A DNA stretch of 64,000 nt from an uncultured Carboxylicivirga sp. (GTDB taxonomy: Bacteria; Bacteroidota; Bacteroidia; Bacteroidales; Marinilabiliaceae): the NCBI GenBank assembly GCA_947503525.1, contig CANNEA010000010.1, positions 124,001 to 188,000 of the forward strand, written 5' to 3'. This document shows, one piece after another, positions 57,221-64,000 of the stretch. The first letter of the stretch is position 1; every line of letters begins with the position of its first letter. The position numbers were made by a program, and so were the translations under genes. A model generated the notes under the pieces. That model had not been told where the DNA came from. It did not search any database and saw only the letters and a list, made by a program, of their open reading frames with translations.

Positions 57221-57958
57221 TTACAACTTAAGGTTAAAATGATTGTTAAGTTCAAACTCTTCATCTAAACTAAAAATTCTCCGAAATCCATTAGCTAGAA
57301 ATTTTGCAGGAACTCCGGCAATAATTGAATTTTCACCAATCCCAGTATAATCTTTATTCGTAATACTATTTGAGCCTATAATCGTGTACGCAGGAGTTAT
57401 TGTTCCTTTTTGAATGGTTGTCCTGTTACCTATCCAGTTGTAATCACCAATAATAACAGGAGATGTTCTCTTACTACATTCACCTCTTTCTAAATTTTTA
57501 ACATAATGGAAATTCGTGTCAACTATCTGACTTTCATAGGCAATCCTTGCTTCTTTCCCTATTTTCACACTATCCTCACACAGAATCTTAACTTTAGCTC
57601 CTATCAATACATTTTTATTAATTTCAATTGTTCCCTTTTTAGCAACATTTAAAGTAATACCATGACCAAAATCTACCTTTCCAGAGAATATAACTTTACC
57701 TCTAATCTTTATTAATGAATAAGATCCCTTCTTACTTATAAAATCATCATTAAAATACCTAAATTTTACTAACGCAAATTTAATTGGTCCATTAATAACA
57801 ATCTTTCCATTCAAAGATTTTAACTGAATCCTTTTCGTTAAGGTAATTGGCAACACTATCGCCTGTTTTAAAGGCAACATTTTAAAATTAAAATATATGG
57901 TTTTGAAAATATTAATTTCAAATAATAAACTCAGTTTATTTTTTATTGATTTCATCAT
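57221..57958 (-). CDS. Left-handed beta-helix acyltransferase-like protein
   Basis: 245 residues. From about residue 85 the hexapeptide pattern is visible: FGHGITLNVAKKGTIEIN, VLIGAKVKILCEDSVKIG, PVIIGDYNWIGNRTTIQKGT, YTIIGSNSITNKDYTGIG, NSIIAGVPAKFLANGF. This is the left-handed beta-helix of acetyl/acyltransferases that O-acetylate or N-acylate sugars. It should decorate a sugar in the repeat unit. The stop of the preceding GT gene touches its start codon by one base. Confidence 0.88.
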   Translation of the reverse strand: MMKSIKNKLSLLFEINIFKTIYFNFKMLPLKQAIVLPITLTKRIQLKSLNGKIVINGPIKFALVKFRYFNDDFISKKGSYSLIKIRGKVIFSGKVDFGHGITLNVAKKGTIEINKNVLIGAKVKILCEDSVKIGKEARIAYESQIVDTNFHYVKNLERGECSKRTSPVIIGDYNWIGNRTTIQKGTITPAYTIIGSNSITNKDYTGIGENSIIAGVPAKFLANGFRRIFSLDEEFELNNHFNLKL

Positions 57959-58921
57959 CTAAACATCACTTAAGGCCATTATACGATTTACATTAAACTC
58001 CTCGTCTAGTTTTGCCCATTGAATATCATTTTTTCCAACACCTCCTGCATTTGTCCTCATAAGTGATACTTTTTGAGATTTCGGGATTACCATTGGGTGC
58101 GGAAAATAATCACCGACAGCAACATTTATATTATTTAGTACTTGATGCGCTTTTAACCATAAATCATCGGCATCAGGGGCAGTTTTGTTTAATGTTTCTT
58201 TTTCAAACAATTTAGGTGGCCTAAATGAGGCTGGATACAACACACCTCCGCACCCAATTGCTATAAATTGCCCATTCTCTTGCCAAGTAGTTCGTACAGG
58301 TTTCCATTCTTTATATGGAACAACACCTAGACTATTAAAAGCTATTTTGGATGCTCTATTGGCACAAACACAGTTGGGAAATACATTGGAGATTCTTAAT
58401 AATCTTTCAATTGTATCACTTGGATAGTATAAATCATCATCAATCGTGATTATCGACCTATTTCTATAGGCTTCAAAGGCATAATAATACTTTTTATGTG
58501 GCTTCAGATTATCTTCAACATAACAAATTTCAAGACCTTTCTTTTTAAACCAAATCAACTTTTTAGGCAAATCCTTATCTTTATCAGGAAATTCAAGTTT
58601 GGATAGATATAAAATAATTCTTTCTGGCTTCACAGACTGTTCAGTCATTGAAAACAAGGTCAGCCAAACTGAATCTATTCTAGCAGGAAACGTAGTTAAT
58701 GAAACAATAACTTTTGTTTTGCCTTCAAAAATCACCTTTTTACCAAAAAAACATTCAAAATAGACAATTGAAAGCGTTAAATAAACTAAAGTTTTTTTTA
58801 TTAACCTTAAAATAAATTTAAGAGCTACATTGATAAAAGTTTCACTATTTAAGAACTCTTGTTTCTTCGTACACAGCGAATATAAAGAGATCATTTTTCT
58901 CTTAACCATAGAGATATCCAT
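57959..58921 (-). CDS. Glycosyltransferase with DxD motif
   Basis: 320 residues. Two hydrophobic stretches near 30-60 (ALKFILRLIKKTLVYLTLSI) may anchor it to the membrane. The catalytic part starts VIVSLTTFPARIDSVWLTLF, then ITIDDDLYYPSDTIERLLRI with the metal-binding Asp triad, then APDADDLWLKAHQVLNNI. The LTTFPARI opening is seen in GT2-like and GT32-like glycosyltransferases of surface polysaccharide loci. Exact family is uncertain; the sugar is unknown. Confidence 0.75.
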   Translation of the reverse strand: MDISMVKRKMISLYSLCTKKQEFLNSETFINVALKFILRLIKKTLVYLTLSIVYFECFFGKKVIFEGKTKVIVSLTTFPARIDSVWLTLFSMTEQSVKPERIILYLSKLEFPDKDKDLPKKLIWFKKKGLEICYVEDNLKPHKKYYYAFEAYRNRSIITIDDDLYYPSDTIERLLRISNVFPNCVCANRASKIAFNSLGVVPYKEWKPVRTTWQENGQFIAIGCGGVLYPASFRPPKLFEKETLNKTAPDADDLWLKAHQVLNNINVAVGDYFPHPMVIPKSQKVSLMRTNAGGVGKNDIQWAKLDEEFNVNRIMALSDV

Positions 58922-58923
58922 AT

Positions 58924-60165
58924 TTAAATACTAATTGTTTGAGACCCTTTCAAGTAATTAATCCTATCCCTAAAACTATTACTAAAAGCATAGGCAGATA
59001 GGATAAAAAAACTTATTCCCGGTACTCCAGATGCTAAAGAATTATTAGAAGAGCTGATCATCAAAAAAAATAGCGTTATCAAAATGTGGTATTTACCAAA
59101 TGCTAAACTATACTTTCTTAAAATGAAAGCATATGTAAATGTAATTGCTAATGTTAATACAAAACCTACCTTAAATAAATAAAAAATCCAATAGTTCTCA
59201 ATATGATCCAACCCTGTCTGTTTCGTTGCATTAATTAGATCAATTGATGGTCCACCTATTAGAAACTTTTTCATGTCATAATTTTGAAAAACATGAAGTA
59301 TCTCCAACCGAGCTCCTGCACTCTCTTCATCAAACATACCATGTTTAAAAATACGAGCGCCAAAATCAAATCTAAACATTAGTATTAATATTCCCACTAA
59401 GGCAACCAGCATTATCAAGATTAGACCTATTTTATTAAATGCCTTGACATTACGAGACAACATAACTTCTAAGAGGAAATATATTGAATAATATAAAACG
59501 GAAATTGCTATAGCGAATCTTGTATTAAAACACAATAATGCTACCAAACCTAAAAAGAATAAAACATGCTTTTTCTTTTGACTAAAATCTGAATACATTA
59601 TAAAGAAAATCATTATTGAAACCACTAAAGCATTTGATAATGGATGATTATGCAATGATGTACTTCTAAACGACTCAATATCCCAAAGCCACGGAATTAA
59701 CATACTGCCTTCTCCATTATAATATAAGAATAAATTAATTTGCAGTAGGCGTTCAAAGATGGCCATTAAGCAATTTATTACAAAAAAGTAAATCAATAAT
59801 TTCCGAATACTTTTCCGTATTGTAACATATTTTTTATCGAAAAAAACAATTGTAATAGACAATAGTATAGGAATAATAAGATTATTAATAATCAAACTAA
59901 ATCCACCATTCTCTCCATGTGCTAACATTACTAGGATTGCAAGCACACACAAAAACAAGAGAGATAACTCACTAATATAATCTCTAATATTTTTATAGCT
60001 AACAAGTATTGCGTACCCACTCGTTATAGAGAGCAGATAAAATGCTGGATAAATCTTCTGATATGTTGGAGCTCCTCCAAAATCAATTACCCATCCGAAT
60101 TGATACAATATAGCTTGTCCAAAATAAACAATCAGAACAACACTAACTAGAACTAAATATTTCAC
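58924..60165 (-). CDS. Wzy-like O-antigen/capsule polymerase
   Basis: 413 residues with about eleven hydrophobic segments spaced over the whole length and short charged loops. One larger loop (about 270-315, LMFRFDFGARIFKHGMFDEE and DYDMKKF) is typical of the periplasmic loop of Wzy polymerases, which join repeat units. Sequence identity among Wzy proteins is low, so the call rests on topology and neighbours (Wzx and glycosyltransferases). It lies 2 bases after the next gene. Confidence 0.7.
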   Translation of the reverse strand: MKYLVLVSVVLIVYFGQAILYQFGWVIDFGGAPTYQKIYPAFYLLSITSGYAILVSYKNIRDYISELSLLFLCVLAILVMLAHGENGGFSLIINNLIIPILLSITIVFFDKKYVTIRKSIRKLLIYFFVINCLMAIFERLLQINLFLYYNGEGSMLIPWLWDIESFRSTSLHNHPLSNALVVSIMIFFIMYSDFSQKKKHVLFFLGLVALLCFNTRFAIAISVLYYSIYFLLEVMLSRNVKAFNKIGLILIMLVALVGILILMFRFDFGARIFKHGMFDEESAGARLEILHVFQNYDMKKFLIGGPSIDLINATKQTGLDHIENYWIFYLFKVGFVLTLAITFTYAFILRKYSLAFGKYHILITLFFLMISSSNNSLASGVPGISFFILSAYAFSNSFRDRINYLKGSQTISI

Positions 60166-60189
60166 TACTCTTAATTAATAGTTATACTA

Positions 60190-61008
60190 TTAGTGACGAG
60201 AACTCAACCTTCTTTCTTTTATGTACGAATGCAACTGTGGCATAATACCTTTTATTATTTTTGATAAAAACTCTTTATTTATACTAAGAACAGTCTTAAA
60301 ATAATACCATAATTTGAACCTTATCTCATCATTAATTCCTATTACCTTTGCATCTTCATACCACGCTAAACGCTGCCTTTTCTTTGATGCTCCCTCATCA
60401 ACCAAATAATAACAAAAAGGATCTTCAAAATACTGAAAGTCATATCCGTCTATAAATATTTCGTAAAGCATCTTAAAATCTGCTGAAATTAAAAAATCAG
60501 TATCAAAACAATATTTTATAGCTAATCTAGCTCTAACAAGTGTACTTTGATGACAAACACCTTTACTTTTTATGTACGAATGCATCTTAAAGAACGGATT
60601 ATTGCTTTTGGAATAAAATGTACCAACTGTTGAATTTATAATAGTATCACCATAAATAACCCCTGTTGTACTTCCGATATTATTAAAACTAAAAATATTT
60701 TCTATTGTAGTGTTATTATATATTCTGTCACCAGCATTCATAAAAAGGATCCACTCTCCATTTGCTTTTTTTATTCCTTTATTCATAGCATCGTAAATGC
60801 CATGATCATTTTCGCTGGTCCAATATGAAATTGATTTTGAATATTTTTTTATAATGTCAACGGTACCATCATTACTTCCACCATCGATTACTATATATTC
60901 AATATTTGTATATGATTGATTAATTACACTAAGAAGAGTAGATTCTAATATATCTACCCCATTATAAACAACCGTAATTATTGAAACCATGTTTGTTTCT
61001 ACACTCAT
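60190..61008 (-). CDS. GT2-family glycosyltransferase
   Basis: 272 residues. GT-A fold: MVSIITVVYNGVDILESTLL, YIVIDGGSNDGTVDIIKKYS, YDAMNKGIKKANGEWILFMN with a metal-binding DAMNKG in the place of the DxD, and ISADFKMLYEIF in the C-part. This is the Wca/PssA-like type with the NKG hallmark. It adds a sugar to the repeat unit in the cytoplasm. It lies 4 bases before the next GT2 and 24 bases after Wzy. Confidence 0.92.
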   Translation of the reverse strand: MSVETNMVSIITVVYNGVDILESTLLSVINQSYTNIEYIVIDGGSNDGTVDIIKKYSKSISYWTSENDHGIYDAMNKGIKKANGEWILFMNAGDRIYNNTTIENIFSFNNIGSTTGVIYGDTIINSTVGTFYSKSNNPFFKMHSYIKSKGVCHQSTLVRARLAIKYCFDTDFLISADFKMLYEIFIDGYDFQYFEDPFCYYLVDEGASKKRQRLAWYEDAKVIGINDEIRFKLWYYFKTVLSINKEFLSKIIKGIMPQLHSYIKERRLSSRH

Positions 61009-61012
61009 TACA

Positions 61013-61927
61013 TTACTTTTTGATCAAAATCGAATTCTTAACGATTCTCTTCATTCTTTTAGCTAAATACTTTACTAAGAAACCGAGATCGAATTGACTA
61101 CTTAAAAGATCAAGATGATAATCTTTCCCAACCCCTATCATACCACGAAACTTCTCGACTGTAGATAGCTTCTTTAGCATTTGTGGATAATAGTTTACCA
61201 CAAAATATTTTTTAGCAAAATCATAATAAGTATATAAACTATTTGAAACCGTAAAAGAGTCATTATGTGCTCTAAAAATGGATAAATGTTTATTAATCAC
61301 AACTATATTTTGGTACTTAGAAGCTGTTATCAGAAATAATAAAAGATCATTACCCGCACCATATTTGCTAAAATCCAAATTTAAACTATTAGGAATATCA
61401 ATTAACAAAGATTCTTTTAAATCATTTGTTCGAAAGATTGCACAGCCAGGTGAGTTAGGAAAATCTATTGTATTATAAAACAATACCTCTTCTAGATATT
61501 TATTTACTGAATACAATCCACTTTTATTAGACATTTCACTCCTATTGTTTCGAGAACCAATCAATCTAATTTCACTTATTACAAACGCTACATCGGGAGA
61601 AAAAGCCTTTAATGTATCTTCAACAAACGAATTTTCAATTAAATCATCTGAGAATAATATTTTAGAATATTCACCTTTCGCTTCCTGAATACAACGTTGC
61701 CAATTCCTTACTGGTCCAATATTTTCATCATTCTGAAAGATTCTAATCCTCGAATCTTTTTCTTTCCATCCTTTAAGAACTTCCCATGTATCATCCGTAC
61801 TACTATTATCAACAATAATTACTTCAATATTTTTATAGGTCTGATCAACAGCAGCTTTAATTGTATCATCTACTAAATTTGCACGATTAAAAGCTGGAAT
61901 TAATATACTTACTAAATCCTTTTCCAT
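61013..61927 (-). CDS. GT2-family glycosyltransferase
   Basis: 304 residues. GT-A fold: LVSILIPAFNRANLVDDTIK, NIEVIIVDNSSTDDTWEVLK, and YSKILFSDDLIENSFVEDTL with the metal-binding Ser-Asp-Asp. The end (AKKYFVVNYYPQMLKKLSTV) is a helical tail. Sugar and acceptor are unknown. Its start overlaps the Wzx gene's stop by 16 bases, which indicates translational coupling. Confidence 0.92.
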   Translation of the reverse strand: MEKDLVSILIPAFNRANLVDDTIKAAVDQTYKNIEVIIVDNSSTDDTWEVLKGWKEKDSRIRIFQNDENIGPVRNWQRCIQEAKGEYSKILFSDDLIENSFVEDTLKAFSPDVAFVISEIRLIGSRNNRSEMSNKSGLYSVNKYLEEVLFYNTIDFPNSPGCAIFRTNDLKESLLIDIPNSLNLDFSKYGAGNDLLLFLITASKYQNIVVINKHLSIFRAHNDSFTVSNSLYTYYDFAKKYFVVNYYPQMLKKLSTVEKFRGMIGVGKDYHLDLLSSQFDLGFLVKYLAKRMKRIVKNSILIKK

Positions 61928-63288
61928 GATTTCAATATGTTGAATGATTGAATTGGGCCTGCAATAGCAAAGAAAGACAACGATATTGCCATTGATAAAA
62001 CAACTCCTTCACTTCCCATTCTAAAATAATTAACTAATACGTAAGCCATTGGCACATGTAATAATGATGCTACGATTGAAGTATAAATCTGAACCCTTAT
62101 TTTACCAATTCCATTTAAAAAGAAGGCGTATATATTATTCCAAATACTAATAAATGTATAAAAAGCAAAAATCCATACCATTACTACATTTACTTCAATT
62201 TGTTTATTTGTCCATATACCAATTATATATTGGCACAAGAAGGCCATTAATAGTAGAACAAGAACTGCAATACCCATTAGTTTATTTAATTTGATAATAG
62301 TTCTTCTCATCCAATCAACATCATGAGTTGCTTTTGCATGTGTAAATGCCGACCAAAGAGGTGTCATAATAATACCCCAAACCATCGTTAAAACGCCAAA
62401 GTATTTGAATACTATATTATATGGTGTTACTTCAGCAGGGGAGAAGAACTGAGCAATTAAAATATTACTTGTTTGGAATATTACTAAAACCGCAATTTGA
62501 ATTACAAAAAATTGTATACCCAAACTAGTCAATTCCTTAGCATATGAAAAATCTATCTGTTTAAATGAAGGTTTTAAAAAAGAGTATTTACCGTTATAAA
62601 AAATAATACTTGCACATAAATATATAATCACCGGAGTCAACATAGTTGCCCATCCAAAGGTTATTAAAGAACTTTTCTCAAGTTGAGTCAAAACCCAAAC
62701 AATCAGCAATCCTGCAGCATTACCTAACACATCAAAAATACTTCCAATAGCAGGCAACTGATCAGCGACGAAAACTGTAGTAATAATTTTCAAAACAAAT
62801 CTTAAACCAAACATCAAAGAAACAATTACCACCAATGAATTAAGTTCCTCAGAATAGCTGTTAGGCGTATTCAAGACTATTGTCCAATCAATCCAATAAT
62901 TTACTATGTAAAAAAGTACCAATACAGAAATAACAATCGAAGTAAGCATGAAATAAGCTGTACTGACAAACTTTTTTCCCTTATTTGTATCTCCAATTGC
63001 TAAAGCTTCTGCTAATTTATTTCTCAAACCATTTCCCAAACCGATATCAAATATGCTCATCCAAGCAACTATTGACGTGAGCGTCATCCAAATACCATAC
63101 CGTGTGGGATTAAGATAGTTCAAAGTAATTGGAACATACAATAAGCTAATTAGTACACTAATACCCTTTATAGCAAAATTGCCTAGTATGTTCTTTTTTA
63201 CCAAAATAGTTCTTGCACTTCCTGACGACAATGAGGTTCTAATCTTTTCTAGAATCATTCCTTTAAATAATTGATTTTGTCCAGTCAA
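61912..63288 (-). CDS. Wzx-like polysaccharide flippase
   Basis: 458 residues with about 12-14 membrane helices and short loops, in the MOP superfamily. Typical pieces include ILGNFAIKGISVLISLLYVP, TRYGIWMTLTSIVAWMSIFD, and later FLNGIGKIRVQIYTSIVASL, a Leu/Gly-rich helix pair. It should flip the lipid-linked repeat unit to the periplasmic face. The start overlaps the preceding epimerase gene by 26 bases. Confidence 0.88.
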   Translation of the reverse strand: MTGQNQLFKGMILEKIRTSLSSGSARTILVKKNILGNFAIKGISVLISLLYVPITLNYLNPTRYGIWMTLTSIVAWMSIFDIGLGNGLRNKLAEALAIGDTNKGKKFVSTAYFMLTSIVISVLVLFYIVNYWIDWTIVLNTPNSYSEELNSLVVIVSLMFGLRFVLKIITTVFVADQLPAIGSIFDVLGNAAGLLIVWVLTQLEKSSLITFGWATMLTPVIIYLCASIIFYNGKYSFLKPSFKQIDFSYAKELTSLGIQFFVIQIAVLVIFQTSNILIAQFFSPAEVTPYNIVFKYFGVLTMVWGIIMTPLWSAFTHAKATHDVDWMRRTIIKLNKLMGIAVLVLLLMAFLCQYIIGIWTNKQIEVNVVMVWIFAFYTFISIWNNIYAFFLNGIGKIRVQIYTSIVASLLHVPMAYVLVNYFRMGSEGVVLSMAISLSFFAIAGPIQSFNILKSWKRI

Positions 63289-64000
63289 TCATTTTTTTTA
63301 TTCCTATTTCTGGAGTAATTTCCGGCAACCATCCTATTGAATTTGTAATCTTTGTATTATCTGCCACAAAAACTTTTTGATCACTTTCCCGCCATGGAAG
63401 TTTATTATAGTTCATTTTTATATCTAGTAATCCTTCTAAAAGCTTAAACAACTCTAAAAGAGATAGGCTATTCTCAATTCCACCACCAATATTATAGGCC
63501 TGCCCTTTAACATCATCAATGCACTCTGAGGCTCTGAAATACAAACTTATTATATCATCAGCATGTAGTACATCTCTAACCTGTTTTCCGGAACCAGAAA
63601 TAGTAAATGGTTCTTTTATAAGTCTATTTTTAGTTTCCAATGCCTTTTGGCAAAACCAACCAATCCACCCCTGATCGATAGTGGCATGCTGATTTCCTCC
63701 ATACATCGAAGAATGTCTAAAAACGACAGTTTTTATTCCAAATATCCTGTGATAGTCAAGCAAGTATTGGTCCGCAGCACCTTTAGAGCATCCATAGGGA
63801 GAATGAAAATCTAACGAAATTGTTTCGTCAAAACCATTAGGAAATTCATTACATACATACCGTGTAGCTGTTTCTTCGAAAGTTAAGTTTTCAAAATCTC
63901 CATAAACTTTATTCGTAGAGGAATACAATACAACACTTTCTGGCGAGTATTTTCTAATAGAATCCAAAAGATTAAATGTGCCAAAGTTATTAATTTCAAA
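63263..64000 (-). CDS. CDP-paratose 2-epimerase-like protein, 5' part outside
   Basis: The frame is open to the window edge: the last eleven codons (bases 63968-64000) encode FEINNFGTFNL, so the true start lies further right. At least 245 residues. It is an extended short-chain dehydrogenase: YSSTNKVYGDFENL, GFDETISLDFHSPYGCSKGA, ADQYLLDYHRIFGIKTVVFR, HSSMYGGNQHATIDQGWIGW, which are close to CDP-paratose 2-epimerase. That enzyme makes CDP-tyvelose in O-antigens. It may be used for a dideoxyhexose here, but a related nucleotide-sugar epimerase is possible. First visible gene of the operon ending at 51.9 kb. Confidence 0.8.
   Translation of the reverse strand, partial: FEINNFGTFNLLDSIRKYSPESVVLYSSTNKVYGDFENLTFEETATRYVCNEFPNGFDETISLDFHSPYGCSKGAADQYLLDYHRIFGIKTVVFRHSSMYGGNQHATIDQGWIGWFCQKALETKNRLIKEPFTISGSGKQVRDVLHADDIISLYFRASECIDDVKGQAYNIGGGIENSLSLLELFKLLEGLLDIKMNYNKLPWRESDQKVFVADNTKITNSIGWLPEITPEIGIKKMIDWTKSII

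Overview
The window looks like a chromosomal segment of an AT-rich, probably marine member of the Bacteroidota, in or near the Bacteroidales/Marinilabiliales. That placement is inference from several signs. Gene starts have A-rich leaders and few Shine-Dalgarno sequences. The families are typical of the phylum: DUF4296, Wzi-type capsule assembly, head-GIN lipoprotein, PepSY-like (BLIP) lipoprotein, and GlnS together with GltX. Class II B12-dependent ribonucleotide reductase and LPS Kdo transferase are also present. Both edges cut genes: a CBS/CorC-type protein on the left and a CDP-paratose 2-epimerase-like gene on the right.

Layout. 0-10.6 kb holds mixed housekeeping genes: DUF6326-like membrane protein, Tat-exported aldo/keto reductase, AlkD-like DNA alkylation repair protein, GT1 glycosyltransferase, GNAT acetyltransferase, membrane chemoreceptor, B12-binding radical SAM enzyme, and an RluA-type pseudouridine synthase with a long N-terminal extension. 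10.7-19.1 kb is a regulated set of secreted proteins. It has an ECF sigma factor of the X6 type, a TolB/TPR-type regulator-like protein, and six minus-strand genes for exported proteins or lipoproteins (one small lipopeptide is duplicated). Five of the six carry the dyad TGTTA-GGG-TAACA or a variant about 180-200 bp upstream of the start. 19.1-25.8 kb is an island-like stretch beside a tRNA-Cys gene. It carries a multi-TIR protein, an overlapping nSTAND NTPase that continues through one membrane helix into WG-like and leucine-rich repeats, a small membrane protein, a secreted protein and gene fragments.

25.9-38.1 kb is core metabolism: tRNA-Cys, CWC-family protein, folB, glnS, gltX, nrdJ, waaA, pgk, cysQ, and a tight three-gene operon of cysQ, an unknown gene and a DUF4296 lipoprotein. 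38.1-64 kb is devoted to surface polysaccharide. It has an initiating glycosyl-phosphotransferase, a Wzi-like outer-membrane protein, a PagL-like deacylase with a head-GIN lipoprotein and a GT2, then the GDP-fucose set (manC, fcl, gmd). After that comes a long minus-strand operon with epimerase, Wzx, glycosyltransferases, Wzy, a hexapeptide acyltransferase and, unusually, a radical SAM/SPASM protein paired with an FNR-like flavin reductase. Between 44 and 51 kb the intergenic DNA is full of degenerate CGCTAAG/CTTTGCG repeats that tightly flank a GxxExxY gene. The same stretch holds a small bacteriocin-like lipoprotein with a membrane partner.

The strongest candidates for something undescribed are (1) the TIR / nSTAND-TM-LRR pair, whose predicted topology resembles a Toll-like receptor split over two genes, with a sharp base-composition break at the module boundary, and (2) the dyad-controlled lipoprotein set with its duplicated lipopeptide cassette. 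All calls come from reading the sequence; no database search was run.
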